A DNA stretch of 64,000 nucleotides from Microbacterium luteum. Lineage in GTDB: Bacteria > Actinomycetota > Actinomycetes > Actinomycetales > Microbacteriaceae. Both the position numbers and the translations under genes were made by a program. Shown here one piece after another: positions 1-8,707 of the stretch (positions within the stretch are counted from its first letter, which is position 1; every line of letters begins with the position of its first letter). The stretch is from positions 1,240,001-1,304,000 of the forward strand of contig NZ_CP063814.1 in assembly GCF_015277875.1 (NCBI RefSeq), written 5' to 3'. Below the pieces are notes generated by a model. It made no database searches and had not been told where the DNA came from. It saw only the letters and a program-made list of their open reading frames with translations.

Positions 1-265
1 CGCCGTCCACGACCACATCGTCGATCCGCGCGTCGACGATGTGGTCCGCGCCCGCGAACGCGTCGATCGCGAGCGGCGAGAGCGATCCCCTCCGAACCTC
101 CTGGATGGTGTCGATGTCGCCCTGCTCGAGCGCGGTGAGGTAGACCTGCGCGATATCCCGCGGGGCCGATGCCCGATCGGCGGTCGAGGTCCACCACCAC
201 ACCATCGCTGCGGCTCCGAGCACCACGGCGACCGATGCGACGACGACCGCGACGCGACGGCTCAC
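1..265 (-). CDS. Putative membrane-anchored or exported protein, partial (3' end outside window)
   Basis: The reading frame starts at a GTG whose last three bases overlap the TGA of the upstream YcaQ-type gene (GTGA junction), which indicates translational coupling. About 88 codons are visible before the window edge. The N-terminus has two arginines followed by a hydrophobic stretch of about 20 residues (V/A-rich, ending near a WWW cluster), which fits a signal anchor or uncleaved signal peptide. The exported part seen so far is acidic and contains no motif I recognise. The function is unknown. It lies downstream of ycaQ in the same transcription unit. Confidence 0.6.
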   Translation of the reverse strand, partial: MSRRVAVVVASVAVVLGAAAMVWWWTSTADRASAPRDIAQVYLTALEQGDIDTIQEVRRGSLSPLAIDAFAGADHIVDARIDDVVVDG

Positions 266-1554
266 GAGGCGACCTCGGCCGGCGCATCGGGCTCGGCGGG
301 AGAGAGGGCTTCGGGGCCGATCGGTCCGGCATCGTGGCGGGGTGCGCCGCCGAGCATTCGAGCGATGTCGTCGGTCGCATCACCCCAGTGCGAAACCGAG
401 ACGGTCTCCAGACCCTGCCAGGAAGCAGCGGCGCGCAGCCGATCTGCGACCGCCTCGGCGGCGTCGCGGGGGGCGCCGTGCTCCCACCAGGCCGACTGGA
501 CGAGCAGTCGGCCCGTCGGTCGGTCCGCCTTGAGATCGACGCGCCCGACGATGTCGTCGCCGACGAGCACGGGCAGGGAGTAGTAGCCGAACCGGCGGCG
601 GTTCGCGGGGGTGTAGATCTCGATCCGGTAGGAGAAGTCGAACAAGCGCTCGGCGCGGTCGCGGAACCACACCACCGGATCGAAGGGCGTGAGCACGGCC
701 GCGGCCTCGACGTGCCGCGGCAGTCGCGCGTCGCGATGGACCCACGCCTTGGCGGGACGCCCGCCCGAGGTCCAGCCCTCGACCCTCACGGGCGAGAGGT
801 CGCCCGCATCGACGAGGTCGCTGACGGCGGCGAGGATCGCCCTGCGGTCGCGGATGCGCCAGTAGTCGGCGAGATCGGCGACGGTCGCGACCCCGTATGC
901 CGCCGCGGCTCGACGGACGAGCTCGCGGATCGCGTCGTCGCGGGGCACGGGAGTGCGTGCGTCGTCCGGGATCACCTGGGAGGCCAGGCCGTAGCGGCGT
1001 TCGAATCCCCGGCGTCCGGCGATGGCGACCTCGCCGTACAGCCACAGGTACTCGAGGGCGGACTTCACCTCGTCCCAGTCCCACCAGGGTCCGCGCCGGG
1101 ACCGGTGGGCGTCTCGCTCGATGTCGGCCGGACGCAACGGTCCGCGGGCGGAGAGCTCGTCGCGCACCCACGACACGGTCTCGGCGTGGCGCCGCGTCCA
1201 GCCGTCGGGGGCGTCGTACTTCCGGCGCAGCTCCCGCATCCGGAAATCGAACAGTCCCCAGTCCGCCGCGGGGATGAACGCGGCCACGTGGGCCCAGTAC
1301 TCGACGAAGGGCGCCCGCCGCGCGAACAAAAGCCGATCCAGGTCGGCGGTCTCATAGCTCCCCAGGCGCGAGAACAGCGGCATGTAGTGCGATCGCGCGA
1401 AGACGTTCACGGAATCGATCTGGAGAGTGCCGAGGCGGCGGATGGTCGCACCGAGCGTGCGCACCCCCGCGCGGCCGTCGACGGGGCGCTTGCCGAAGCC
1501 CTGGGCGGCCAGCGCGATCCGACGCGCTTCCGGGGCGCTCAGCGTCTCCTTCAC
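262..1554 (-). CDS. ycaQ: YcaQ/AlkX-type winged-helix DNA glycosylase
   Basis: A 430-residue protein of the HTH_42 family, related to the interstrand-crosslink DNA glycosylases AlkZ and AlkX (YcaQ). These excise alkylated or crosslinked bases by base flipping from tandem winged helices. The N-terminal half carries the QxD motif (Q45-I-D47 in TLQIDSVNV) that marks the AlkX branch, followed by the conserved EYWAH segment near residue 107. Length and composition match the family. The GTG start at 1554 is preceded by TAGGCT (1566 to 1561 on the minus strand) and a 6-nt spacer, so the mRNA is probably leaderless. It is divergent from the AI-2E permease. Family identity is secure; the exact lesion is not known. 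Confidence 0.85.
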   Translation of the reverse strand: MKETLSAPEARRIALAAQGFGKRPVDGRAGVRTLGATIRRLGTLQIDSVNVFARSHYMPLFSRLGSYETADLDRLLFARRAPFVEYWAHVAAFIPAADWGLFDFRMRELRRKYDAPDGWTRRHAETVSWVRDELSARGPLRPADIERDAHRSRRGPWWDWDEVKSALEYLWLYGEVAIAGRRGFERRYGLASQVIPDDARTPVPRDDAIRELVRRAAAAYGVATVADLADYWRIRDRRAILAAVSDLVDAGDLSPVRVEGWTSGGRPAKAWVHRDARLPRHVEAAAVLTPFDPVVWFRDRAERLFDFSYRIEIYTPANRRRFGYYSLPVLVGDDIVGRVDLKADRPTGRLLVQSAWWEHGAPRDAAEAVADRLRAAASWQGLETVSVSHWGDATDDIARMLGGAPRHDAGPIGPEALSPAEPDAPAEVAS

Positions 1555-1560
1555 CCGGTC

Positions 1561-1616
1561 AGCCTAACGGCCCCCTCCGACGCGGCCCCGGCCTCGCGGG
1601 GACCTAGACTGGCGTG
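1561..1616. promoter_or_regulatory. Divergent leaderless promoters for ycaQ and the AI-2E permease
   Basis: The minus-strand -10 TAGGCT (1566 to 1561) sits 6 nt from the GTG of ycaQ. The plus-strand -10 TAGACT (1605-1610) sits 6 nt from ATG 1617. Neither gene has room for a Shine-Dalgarno sequence. Confidence 0.7.
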
Positions 1617-2813
1617 ATGAGCGGTCCAGACGACACGTCCCGTGGCTCGTTCTTCTCCGCACTGCGCGATCGCACCCGCATCGTCTCGGGAGAGCTGAGC
1701 GAGCAGGTTCCGCGTGGGCTGCGTCTGACAGCGGAGTACGCGTGGCGCTTCCTGCTCATCGCCGCCGCGATCGGCGTGCTCATCTGGCTGATCATCCAGT
1801 TGAAGCTGCTGGTCATCCCCATGATGGTGGCCATCCTCGTGACGGCGCTGCTGTGGCCCTTCTTCTCCTGGATGATCCGGCACCGCTTCCCGCGCTGGAT
1901 CGCCATCGTCATCGCGCTCCTGGGCACCTTCGCCGTCGTCGCCGGCCTCGTGTGGCTGGTGACCTGGCAGATCTCGCGCGAGTGGCCGTCGGTGCAGCAG
2001 CGTACCGTCGAAGCGGTGGGGGAGGTGCGGGACTATCTCGTTCAGGGTCCCCTGCACCTGACGGAGCGGCAGATCGACGATCTCCTCACCCAGGCGGGAA
2101 CATTCCTGCAGCAGCAGGCCGAACTGCTCTGGTCGGGAGCCCTCGCCATCGGCACGACCGTCGGACACGTGGCGACCGGTGCCCTCCTGGCCGTCTTCAT
2201 CCTCATCACGCTGCTCGCCGACGGCGCCGGCATCTGGCGCTGGACCACGAAGCTGTTCCCGAAGCGCACGCGCGCGGCCGTCGACGGAGCCGCCAGGGCG
2301 GGGTGGGTCACCGTCATCAACTACGCCCGCACCCAGCTGCTGGTCGCCACGATCGACGCCATCGGCATCGGAGTCGGCGCCGCGCTCCTCGGGGTGCCGC
2401 TGGCGATCCCCATCGGCGTGCTGGTGTTCCTCGGCGCGTTCATCCCGTTCGTCGGAGCCGTCGTGACCGGGGCTCTCGCGGTCTTCCTCGCGCTGGTCTA
2501 CAGCGGTCCGTGGATCGCGCTGTGGATGCTCCTGGTCGTCCTCGGGGTGCAGCAGCTCGAGGGTCACGTGCTGCAGCCGCTGCTCATGGGGTCGGCGGTG
2601 AAGGTCCACCCGCTGGCGGTCGTCCTCGTCGTGGCCGGCGGTGCGATGATCGCCGGCATCCCGGGTGCTCTGTTCGCGGTGCCGCTGGCCGCGTTCGTCA
2701 ACGTCGTCGCGGTCTATCTTGGCGAGCGCGCCTGGGAGACCGGCGCCGATCCGCGTGTGACGGCGGATCTGATCTGGACCACCGTCCCGAGAACGAGGAG
2801 GACGCGCGCGTGA
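1617..2813 (+). CDS. AI-2E family transporter (UPF0118 permease)
   Basis: A 398-residue polytopic membrane protein of the AI-2E/UPF0118 family, whose members include the autoinducer-2 exporter TqsA and Na+/H+ antiporters. Two hydrophobic hairpins lie at about residues 40-110, then a soluble loop, then a cluster of helices from about 180 to 370. The conserved pattern of a GVPLAIPIGVLVFLGAFIP-like segment and a late LEGHVLQP-like motif is present. The substrate cannot be inferred. ATG 1617 is chosen over GTG 1614 because it lies 6 nt after the -10. The TGA overlaps the GTG of ilvA (GTGA), so the two genes form an operon. Confidence 0.8.
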   Translation: MSGPDDTSRGSFFSALRDRTRIVSGELSEQVPRGLRLTAEYAWRFLLIAAAIGVLIWLIIQLKLLVIPMMVAILVTALLWPFFSWMIRHRFPRWIAIVIALLGTFAVVAGLVWLVTWQISREWPSVQQRTVEAVGEVRDYLVQGPLHLTERQIDDLLTQAGTFLQQQAELLWSGALAIGTTVGHVATGALLAVFILITLLADGAGIWRWTTKLFPKRTRAAVDGAARAGWVTVINYARTQLLVATIDAIGIGVGAALLGVPLAIPIGVLVFLGAFIPFVGAVVTGALAVFLALVYSGPWIALWMLLVVLGVQQLEGHVLQPLLMGSAVKVHPLAVVLVVAGGAMIAGIPGALFAVPLAAFVNVVAVYLGERAWETGADPRVTADLIWTTVPRTRRTRA

Positions 2814-4036
2814 GCGCCCCCACCATCGAAGACTTCGCCGATGCCGCCGCCACCCTGGACGGCGTGATCACCCGCACCCCGACGGACCGCTCGCAGTTCC
2901 TCTCCGACCTGCTCGGCGTGCCGGTGCATCTCAAGCTCGAGAACCTGCAGCGCACCGGGTCGTTCAAGATCCGCGGTGCCACCTACCGTCTGTCGCGCCT
3001 GAGCGAGAAGGAGCGCGAACGCGGTGTCGTCGCCGCCTCGGCGGGCAACCATGCGCAGGGGGTCGCGCTCGCGGCGCAGACCCTGGGCATCCCCGCGACC
3101 ATCTTCATGCCGCTGGGCGTGCCGGTCCCGAAGCTCCTCGCCACCCGTGGCTATGGCGCCGACGTCGTGCTCGAAGGGGCCACCGTCGAGACTCCACTGC
3201 GCCTGGCCGCCGAGTACGCCGAGCGGACCGGCGCCGTGCTCATCCACCCCTTCGACCACCGAGACGTGATCGTCGGCCAGGGAACGCTCGGGATCGAGCT
3301 CTACGACGAGGTTCCCGATCTCGAGACGGTCGTGCTCGGCATCGGCGGCGGCGGCCTCCTCGCCGGCGTCGCTGCGGCCGTGAAGGCGCGTGCGGCGGCC
3401 GACGGTCGGCGCGTTCGCATCGTCGGCGTCCAGGCGGAGAATTCCGCCGCGTATCCCTCGTCGATGGCGGCGGGCAAGCCCCTCGAGGTCGCAACGCGAC
3501 CCACGATCGCCGACGGGATCGCCGTCGCGCGACCGGGGGACCTGCCGTTCGAGATCATCCACGACCTCGTCGACGAGGTCGTCACCGTGACGGAGGACGA
3601 CATCGCGCGCGCACTGCTGGTGCTGCTCGAGCGCGCGAAGCAGGTCGTCGAGCCGGCGGGCGCCGTCGGTGTCGCGGCGATGCTCGCGGGCAAAGTCACC
3701 GCGACCGGCACCACCGTGACGGTGCTCTCCGGCGGCAACATCGATCCGCTGCTGCTGCAGCGCGTCGTCGCACACGGGCTCGCGGCCTCGGGGCGCTACA
3801 TGAGCCTGCGGATTCCGCTGCCCGACCGGCCCGGCCAGCTGGCCAAGGTGTCCGAGCTGCTGGCGCTCGCCGGGGCCAATGTCATCGAGGTGCTGCACAC
3901 CCGTCACGGTCAGGGACTGCAGATCTCCGAGGTGATCCTTCAGCTCAGCGTCGAGACGCGCGGCGAGGAACACCGCGCACACGTCATCTCCACGCTCGAG
4001 CAGGCGGGATTCACCGCGACAGTCGTCCCCGATTGA
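2810..4036 (+). CDS. ilvA: Threonine ammonia-lyase (threonine dehydratase)
   Basis: PLP enzyme that deaminates L-threonine to 2-oxobutanoate, the entry point to isoleucine synthesis or threonine catabolism. The 408-residue protein has the fold-type II core with Schiff-base lysine K53 in GSFKIRGA, the ASAGNHAQG substrate loop near residue 80 and a glycine-rich phosphate cup (GIGGGGLLAG). A single C-terminal ACT domain spans about residues 330-408, so this is the medium-length form rather than the 500-residue IlvA with two ACT-like repeats. The GTG start overlaps the upstream stop by 4 nt. Whether it is biosynthetic or catabolic cannot be told from sequence alone. Confidence 0.93.
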   Translation: MSAPTIEDFADAAATLDGVITRTPTDRSQFLSDLLGVPVHLKLENLQRTGSFKIRGATYRLSRLSEKERERGVVAASAGNHAQGVALAAQTLGIPATIFMPLGVPVPKLLATRGYGADVVLEGATVETPLRLAAEYAERTGAVLIHPFDHRDVIVGQGTLGIELYDEVPDLETVVLGIGGGGLLAGVAAAVKARAAADGRRVRIVGVQAENSAAYPSSMAAGKPLEVATRPTIADGIAVARPGDLPFEIIHDLVDEVVTVTEDDIARALLVLLERAKQVVEPAGAVGVAAMLAGKVTATGTTVTVLSGGNIDPLLLQRVVAHGLAASGRYMSLRIPLPDRPGQLAKVSELLALAGANVIEVLHTRHGQGLQISEVILQLSVETRGEEHRAHVISTLEQAGFTATVVPD

Positions 4037-4040
4037 ACGC

Positions 4041-4083
4041 CGAACGGGCCGCATCCGCGCACACGCGCGAAGCGACCCGTTCG
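4041..4083. terminator. Bidirectional terminator between ilvA and greA
   Basis: Inverted repeat of 12-nt arms (4041-4052 and 4072-4083) with one G-U-type mismatch, lying between two convergent genes. The loop contains a further CGCG self-complementary stretch. Confidence 0.7.
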
Positions 4084-4111
4084 GGGCAGGCCGCTCGAGG
4101 CCGCCCGGGAT

Positions 4112-4603
4112 TCACTGACCGTCGTACGTCTCGACCTTGACGATCTCGACGGCGATCTCCTTGCCGTTCGGGGCGGTGTACGACACCTTCTCGCCTTCCT
4201 TGCGGCCGAGGATGGCCTCGCCGAGCGGGGAGACCTCGCTGTACACGTCGAGCTCTGTGCCGCCGGCGATCTCGCGGTTTCCGAGCAGGAACGTCTCCTC
4301 GCCTCCGGCGATGACCGCGGTCACGACGGTTCCCGGCTCGACCACGCCGTGACTCTGGGGCGAGTCGCCGACCTTGGCGGACTTCAGCAGGGACTGGAGG
4401 GTGCGGATGCGCGCCTCCTGCTTGCCCTGCTCGTCCTTCGCGGCGTGATATCCGCCGTTCTCCTTGAGGTCGCCCTCTTCGCGCGCGGCCTCGATACGCT
4501 TGGCGATCTCCTCGCGACCGGTGGTCGAGAGGTGTTCGAGCTCGGCCGTCAGTCGGTCGTGCGCCTCCTGCGTGAGGAACGTCACCTGGGCATCGCTGGA
4601 CAC
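4112..4603 (-). CDS. greA: Transcription elongation factor GreA
   Basis: A 163-residue Gre factor that enters the RNA polymerase secondary channel and stimulates cleavage of backtracked transcripts. The N-terminal coiled coil (residues 10-80) ends in a tip motif GDLKENGGYHAA, whose D45 and E48 correspond to the Mg-coordinating acidic pair of E. coli GreA (D41, E44). The C-terminal FKBP-like domain follows from about residue 88. The GTG start has AAGGAG about 8 nt upstream. It lies downstream of the DUF4307 gene on the same strand, but a terminator separates them, so greA probably has its own promoter in 4604-4682. Confidence 0.95.
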   Translation of the reverse strand: MSSDAQVTFLTQEAHDRLTAELEHLSTTGREEIAKRIEAAREEGDLKENGGYHAAKDEQGKQEARIRTLQSLLKSAKVGDSPQSHGVVEPGTVVTAVIAGGEETFLLGNREIAGGTELDVYSEVSPLGEAILGRKEGEKVSYTAPNGKEIAVEIVKVETYDGQ

Positions 4604-4682
4604 GTCACATCTCCTTCGGTTCGGATGGGACTGCTGGTTCGGACCGGACTGTCGAACGAGAATTCCGGTGCGGGTAACCGAA

Positions 4683-4707
4683 ACGCCCCGGGCATCGGCC
4701 GGGGCGT
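4683..4707 (-). terminator. Intrinsic terminator downstream of the DUF4307 gene
   Basis: Perfect 9-bp stem (ACGCCCCGG at 4683-4691 with CCGGGGCGT at 4699-4707) and a 7-nt loop, located 23 nt after the DUF4307 stop codon. Confidence 0.65.
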
Positions 4708-4729
4708 CAGTCGTCTGTGTCTCGACAGA

Positions 4730-5122
4730 CTACGTCACCCAGCACGTGTTGACAAAACCGGTGGTGGCTTCGCCGACGGTCGGGATGTCCTCCCGAACGG
4801 CGACCGAGTGCCGTTCGGACGCGGGGTACTGCACGATCTTCCATCCGACGACGCCGTGATCGGGATCCCGGGCCTCCAGGGCGCACGCCACGTCGCGCCC
4901 GGCGGGCGCGGCCATCTGGAAGCTGAGGGTCACCGAATGCTCGTCGACGACCTCGAACGCGACCGTCTCGACCTCCACGTCGTCGAGGACGTTGCTCACC
5001 GCACCCCAGGCGATCGCTCCGGCCAGGAGTGCACCGACGCCGATGGCGACACCGGCGACGACGCGTCGTCGCGCGGAAGGCGTGCGACCGTACCGGTCGT
5101 CGAGCTGCTCGGGGGTCGTCAT
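4730..5122 (-). CDS. DUF4307 domain-containing membrane protein
   Basis: A 130-residue actinobacterial protein of the DUF4307 family; the function is unknown. It has a short cytoplasmic basic N-terminus, one transmembrane helix at about residues 20-42, then an extracytoplasmic beta-rich domain with two cysteines (in VACALEA and NTCWVT) that could form a disulfide. The ATG has a distant GGAG. A minus-strand -10 TAATCT (5144 to 5139) overlaps the plus-strand -10 of the divergent gene by two bases. In many actinobacteria this family is encoded close to greA, as here. Confidence 0.8.
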   Translation of the reverse strand: MTTPEQLDDRYGRTPSARRRVVAGVAIGVGALLAGAIAWGAVSNVLDDVEVETVAFEVVDEHSVTLSFQMAAPAGRDVACALEARDPDHGVVGWKIVQYPASERHSVAVREDIPTVGEATTGFVNTCWVT

Positions 5123-5138
5123 GCGGCACTGCTCCGGA

Positions 5139-5148
5139 AGATTAGGCT
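5139..5148. promoter_or_regulatory. Overlapping divergent -10 elements sharing one TA step
   Basis: AGATTAGGCT reads as TAGGCT on the plus strand (5143-5148) and TAATCT on the minus strand (5144-5139). The two -10 hexamers share the central TA, so RNA polymerase can open in only one direction at a time. Confidence 0.55.
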
Positions 5149-5187
5149 GAAGACCAGGCTATGCGCTCCGGCGCGGATCGAGGAAAC

Positions 5188-5496
5188 ATGCACGATGCGC
5201 TCGTCGCTCTGGCGACCGCGACACCCACGCCGACCCCTGCCGAGCTCGTCGACCCGGATCTGGTGACGCCCGGCCCGTGGGGCTTCCTCGTGTTCGCACT
5301 CCTGGGCGTGGCGGTCATCGTGCTCATCACCGACATGCTGCGTCGCATCCGTCGAGGACGCATCCGGGCTGACATCGACGAGCAGCTCGACGCCGAGCAG
5401 GCGGCCGCCGACGCACGGGCCGGCGGGGAGCCCGCTGCACCCGATGAGGATGGCCCGGTGAGCAGCGGAGACGACCCGGCCGAGCCGCGCCGCTGA
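5188..5496 (+). CDS. Small single-pass membrane protein, unknown function
   Basis: A 102-residue protein. A Thr-Pro-rich extracytoplasmic N-terminus (alternating TPTPTP) precedes one transmembrane helix at about residues 32-52. A basic stretch (RRIRRGR) and a charged, Ala/Glu-rich cytoplasmic tail follow. I chose ATG 5188 because GAGG lies just upstream; an upstream in-frame ATG at 5161 has no Shine-Dalgarno and would add nine unremarkable residues. It resembles small hypothetical proteins typical of Microbacteriaceae. The stop is 10 nt from the convergent stop of the PAQR gene. Confidence 0.6.
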   Translation: MHDALVALATATPTPTPAELVDPDLVTPGPWGFLVFALLGVAVIVLITDMLRRIRRGRIRADIDEQLDAEQAAADARAGGEPAAPDEDGPVSSGDDPAEPRR

Positions 5497-5506
5497 CGCG
5501 GGGAGA

Positions 5507-6244
5507 TCAGCCCGCGTGATAGGCGGGCTGCAGGGCGATGAGCAGGCACGCCGTCCAGTGGCACAGGAACGCCAGCACGGTGCAGACGTGGAAGATCTCG
5601 TGGAAGCCGAAGTGACCCGGCCACGGGTTGGGGCGCTTGAGCGCGTAGACCACGGCGCCTCCCGTGTACAGGAGGCCGCCGACGATCACGAGGATCATCA
5701 TCGCCGGGTTGGCCGCGAAGAGGTCGACGATGTACATCACCGCGGCCCATCCGAGCACCAGGTACAGCGCGACGTACAGCCATCGCGGTGCGTCGATCCA
5801 GAAGACGCGGAACAGGATCCCGAGGATCGCCCCTCCCCACACGAGGGACAGCAGCAGCACGGACTTCGACGTCGGCAGTGCGAGCACGGCGATCGGCGTG
5901 TAGGTGCCGGCGATCAGAAGCAGGATGTTGGCGTGATCGATGCGCTTGAGCGTGGCGCGCATGGTCGGCTTCCACGAGAAGCGGTGGTACAGGGCCGAGT
6001 TGCCGAACAGCAGCAGCGACGTGGCCATGAACACCGCGGACGACCACTTCGCCGGTGCTCCCTGCGCGAGCACGATGAGAACGATGCCGGCGGCGATCGC
6101 GACGGGGAAGGTGCCGGCGTGGATCCACCCGCGCCAGCTGGGCTTCACCTCCGTCTGGGCGCTGAGGGCCGTCGCCTCGAGGAGGGGGAGCTCGGGCATC
6201 TTCGCGCCCTCGTCGGACACGATCGTGCGCTCTCGGCGGGCCAT
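5507..6244 (-). CDS. trhA: PAQR / hemolysin III family membrane protein
   Basis: A 245-residue, seven-helix membrane protein of the PAQR superfamily (hemolysin III, TrhA). Bacterial members are implicated in membrane-fluidity homeostasis rather than true haemolysis. The conserved Ser/His/Asp metal-site motifs are visible: SALYHRF near residue 83, a following RIDHANI, and the C-terminal FHEIFH-x3-VLAFLCHW. The start is ATG 6244, not the longer frame, because TACGCT (6256 to 6251) lies 6 nt upstream and implies a leaderless mRNA. It is divergent from the isoprenyl transferase gene. Confidence 0.88.
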   Translation of the reverse strand: MARRERTIVSDEGAKMPELPLLEATALSAQTEVKPSWRGWIHAGTFPVAIAAGIVLIVLAQGAPAKWSSAVFMATSLLLFGNSALYHRFSWKPTMRATLKRIDHANILLLIAGTYTPIAVLALPTSKSVLLLSLVWGGAILGILFRVFWIDAPRWLYVALYLVLGWAAVMYIVDLFAANPAMMILVIVGGLLYTGGAVVYALKRPNPWPGHFGFHEIFHVCTVLAFLCHWTACLLIALQPAYHAG

Positions 6245-6330
6245 GATCCGAGCGTACGCGTCGGAGTATGCCGCCGGGCGCACGCGTCACCGGACCGTCT
6301 CGGCTTCGGGACCGGCGGTACGTTAGGGAG

Positions 6331-7110
6331 GTGACGCAGATGAAGCAGGGCAGGGGACCGCTGTATCGCCTGTACATCGGCCGGCTGCGCCGCAGTCTCA
6401 CTCCGGAGACGGTGCCGCACCACGTCGCGATGATGATCGACGGCAACCGGAGGTGGGCGCGTCAGCTCGGATTCGACTCCGCCGCCCATGGGCACCGCGC
6501 CGGAGCGGCGAAGATGCGCGAGTTCCTGCGCTGGTGCGACGACATCGGCGTGAGGGTCGTCTCCCTGTACCTGCTCTCCAACGACAATCTGCGCAAGCGC
6601 GATTCCCAGGAGCTGTCCGATCTGGTGGAGATCATCGCGGAGCTGGCCGAAGGGCTCTCCCGGGAACGGGACTGGCGGGTGCAGCACGTGGGTCGATCCG
6701 AGAATCTGCCTCCGGACCTCGCTCGTGTGCTCGCGGACGCGCAGGCGCGCACGGTGGAGCATCGAGGTCTCCACGTGAACCTCGCCGTGGGGTACGGCGG
6801 GCGCGGCGAGATCGTCGACGCGGTTCGCAGCCTCATCTCCGCCCACCACCGCAGCGGCGGTTCGTTGGAGGATCTCGCGGAGAGCCTCACTCCGGAGCAG
6901 ATCGGGGAGCACCTCTACACGGGCGGACAGCCCGATCCGGACCTGGTCATCCGCACGTCGGGCGAGCAGCGTCTCAGCGACTTCCTGCTGTGGCAGTCCG
7001 CGCACAGCGAGTTCTACTTCGTCGAAGCGCTCGGGCCCGACCTGCGCGAGGTGGACTTCCTGCGCGCGATGCGCGACTACGCAGAGCGCGATCGGCGCTA
7101 CGGCAGCTGA
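6331..7110 (+). CDS. uppS: Isoprenyl transferase (cis-polyprenyl diphosphate synthase)
   Basis: A 259-residue cis-prenyltransferase that builds the C50/C55 polyprenyl diphosphate used as lipid carrier in cell-wall synthesis. The signature MMIDGNRRWAR is at about residues 34-44, with catalytic Asp D37. The later RTSGEQRLSDFLLWQ motif binds the second substrate. It acts at the cytoplasmic face of the membrane. GTG 6331 is preferred because TACGTT (6319-6324) lies 6 nt upstream; ATG 6340 is an alternative. Product length (deca- or undecaprenyl) cannot be read from the sequence. Confidence 0.93.
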   Translation: MTQMKQGRGPLYRLYIGRLRRSLTPETVPHHVAMMIDGNRRWARQLGFDSAAHGHRAGAAKMREFLRWCDDIGVRVVSLYLLSNDNLRKRDSQELSDLVEIIAELAEGLSRERDWRVQHVGRSENLPPDLARVLADAQARTVEHRGLHVNLAVGYGGRGEIVDAVRSLISAHHRSGGSLEDLAESLTPEQIGEHLYTGGQPDPDLVIRTSGEQRLSDFLLWQSAHSEFYFVEALGPDLREVDFLRAMRDYAERDRRYGS

Positions 7111-7112
7111 AC

Positions 7113-7138
7113 GGATGCGGCGTCACGTCGTCGCATCC
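7113..7138 (+). terminator. Putative terminator after uppS
   Basis: Stem GGATGCG (7113-7119) with CGCATCC (7132-7138), starting 3 nt after the stop codon. There is no U-tract. Confidence 0.45.
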
Positions 7139-7202
7139 AGGAATTCACTCCGGCGTAACGCGCGGACAGCGTGTCGGGATGGCGTGTCGCCGTTCGCGGT
7201 CG

Positions 7203-7316
7203 TAGCTTCAGAGCATCGGGCAAGGCGCCCGGTCGAGTCGGCCTCGAAGGATCGCGACTCGTGACCCACGGTCGACTCGAGTTCCCGGGTACCGGACCCG
7301 GAGCGGGGAGTGGGTT
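7203..7316 (+). promoter_or_regulatory. Promoter and structured 5' leader of the phoH gene
   Basis: TAGCTT (7203-7208) is a plausible -10, giving a leader of about 100 nt. GAGTCG (7235-7240) can pair with CGACTC at 7255-7260, while a second CGACTC at 7273-7278 offers a competing partner. A hairpin CCGGGT-ACCGG-ACCCGG (7285-7301) sits just before the GGGGAG ribosome-binding site. I could not match it to a known riboswitch class. Confidence 0.4.
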
Positions 7317-8693
7317 GTGACCGCACGAGCACCACACATGCAGCGCCGACAGGACGAGGGCACCGCGGGTCTGGGGGAGGCGATCCCCGACGACCAGGAC
7401 CAGGCGCTTCGCACCTACGTGCTGGACACCTCGGTTCTGCTGAGCGATCCACGGGCCATCTCGCGGTTCGCCGAGCACAATGTCGTCATCCCGGTTGTGG
7501 TGATCTCCGAGCTGGAGGGGAAGCGCCACGATCCCGAGATCGGCTACTTCGCCCGGCAGGCGCTGCGCCTGCTCGACGACCTGCGCACCGATCACGGCCG
7601 GCTGGATTTCCCGATCCCGATCGGTGAGGGAGGCACGCTGCGTGTCGAGCTCAACAACACCGACGCCGCGGTGCTCCCGTCCGGTATGCGGATGGGCGAC
7701 AACGACTCCCGCATCCTCGCGGTGGCGATGCACCTGTCACAGGACGGCACCGAGGTGGTGGTCGTCTCCAAAGACATGCCCATGCGGGTGAAGGCCGCCT
7801 CGCTCGGCATCAGCTCGGAGGAATACCTCGCCGAGCAGGCCGTCGACTCCGGGTGGACCGGCATCGCCTCGATCGACGTCTCCGGCGATGACATCAGCGA
7901 CCTCTACGAGAGCGAAGTGGCCGTCAGCGACGACGTCGTGGGCCTCCCGGTGAACACGGGCTTGATCATCCACTCCGAACGCGGCTCCGCACTCGGGAGG
8001 GTGACCGGAGACGGCTCCTACCGGCTGGTGCGCGGTGACCGGGACATGTTCGGCCTGCACGGTCGATCGGCCGAGCAGCGCATCGCGATCGACCTGCTGA
8101 TGGATCCCGACGTGGGGATCGTCTCGCTCGGTGGCCGCGCCGGCACGGGCAAGTCCGCTCTCGCGCTGTGCGCGGGCCTGGAGTCCGTCCTGGAACGTCA
8201 GCAGCAGAAGAAGATCATCGTCTTCCGGCCGCTCTACGCCGTCGGCGGGCAGGAGCTGGGCTACCTGCCGGGCGATCAGGGCGAGAAGATGAATCCGTGG
8301 GGTCAGGCCGTCTTCGACACCCTCGGTTCCATCGTCTCGTCGAACGTCTTCGACGAGGTGGTCGAGCGCGGGCTCCTGGAGGTGCTGCCGCTGACCCACA
8401 TCCGCGGTCGCTCGCTGCACGATGCGTTCGTGATCGTCGACGAAGCCCAGTCTCTGGAGCGCAATGTGCTGCTGACGGTGCTCAGCCGGATCGGGCAGAA
8501 CTCCCGCGTCGTGCTCACCCACGACGTCGGGCAGCGTGACAACCTGCGCGTCGGGCGCCACGACGGCGTCGCGTCCGTGATCGAGACGCTGAAGGGCCAC
8601 GACCTCTTCGGACACGTCACGCTCACGCGTTCGGAGCGCTCGGCCATCGCTGCGCTCGTGACGGAGCTGCTGGAAGCGGGGGAGCTGTCCTGA
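7317..8693 (+). CDS. PhoH-type protein with N-terminal PIN domain (PhoH2-like RNase/helicase)
   Basis: A 458-residue fusion of a VapC-like PIN nuclease domain (about 33-160; first acidic residue D37 in YVLDTSVLL) and a PhoH ATPase domain (about 220-450). The Walker A is GGRAGTGKS around K279 and the Walker B is VIVDEAQSL. In mycobacteria this architecture (PhoH2) is an ATP-driven RNA-unwinding RNase, so a role in RNA turnover is likely; no binding partner is visible. The GTG has GGGGAG 8 nt upstream. It is monocistronic and convergent with the two-component genes. Confidence 0.9.
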   Translation: MTARAPHMQRRQDEGTAGLGEAIPDDQDQALRTYVLDTSVLLSDPRAISRFAEHNVVIPVVVISELEGKRHDPEIGYFARQALRLLDDLRTDHGRLDFPIPIGEGGTLRVELNNTDAAVLPSGMRMGDNDSRILAVAMHLSQDGTEVVVVSKDMPMRVKAASLGISSEEYLAEQAVDSGWTGIASIDVSGDDISDLYESEVAVSDDVVGLPVNTGLIIHSERGSALGRVTGDGSYRLVRGDRDMFGLHGRSAEQRIAIDLLMDPDVGIVSLGGRAGTGKSALALCAGLESVLERQQQKKIIVFRPLYAVGGQELGYLPGDQGEKMNPWGQAVFDTLGSIVSSNVFDEVVERGLLEVLPLTHIRGRSLHDAFVIVDEAQSLERNVLLTVLSRIGQNSRVVLTHDVGQRDNLRVGRHDGVASVIETLKGHDLFGHVTLTRSERSAIAALVTELLEAGELS

Positions 8694-8707
8694 CGGACAT
8701 GAGAGGA

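Noticed and set aside
1742..2809. Upstream extension of the ilvA reading frame
   Set aside because: It lies inside the AI-2E permease gene in another phase and reads as Arg/His-rich noise; the GTGA junction gives the real start.
7140..7316. ydaO-type (c-di-AMP) riboswitch upstream of phoH
   Set aside because: I looked for its conserved core and did not find it; only a generic structured leader can be claimed.
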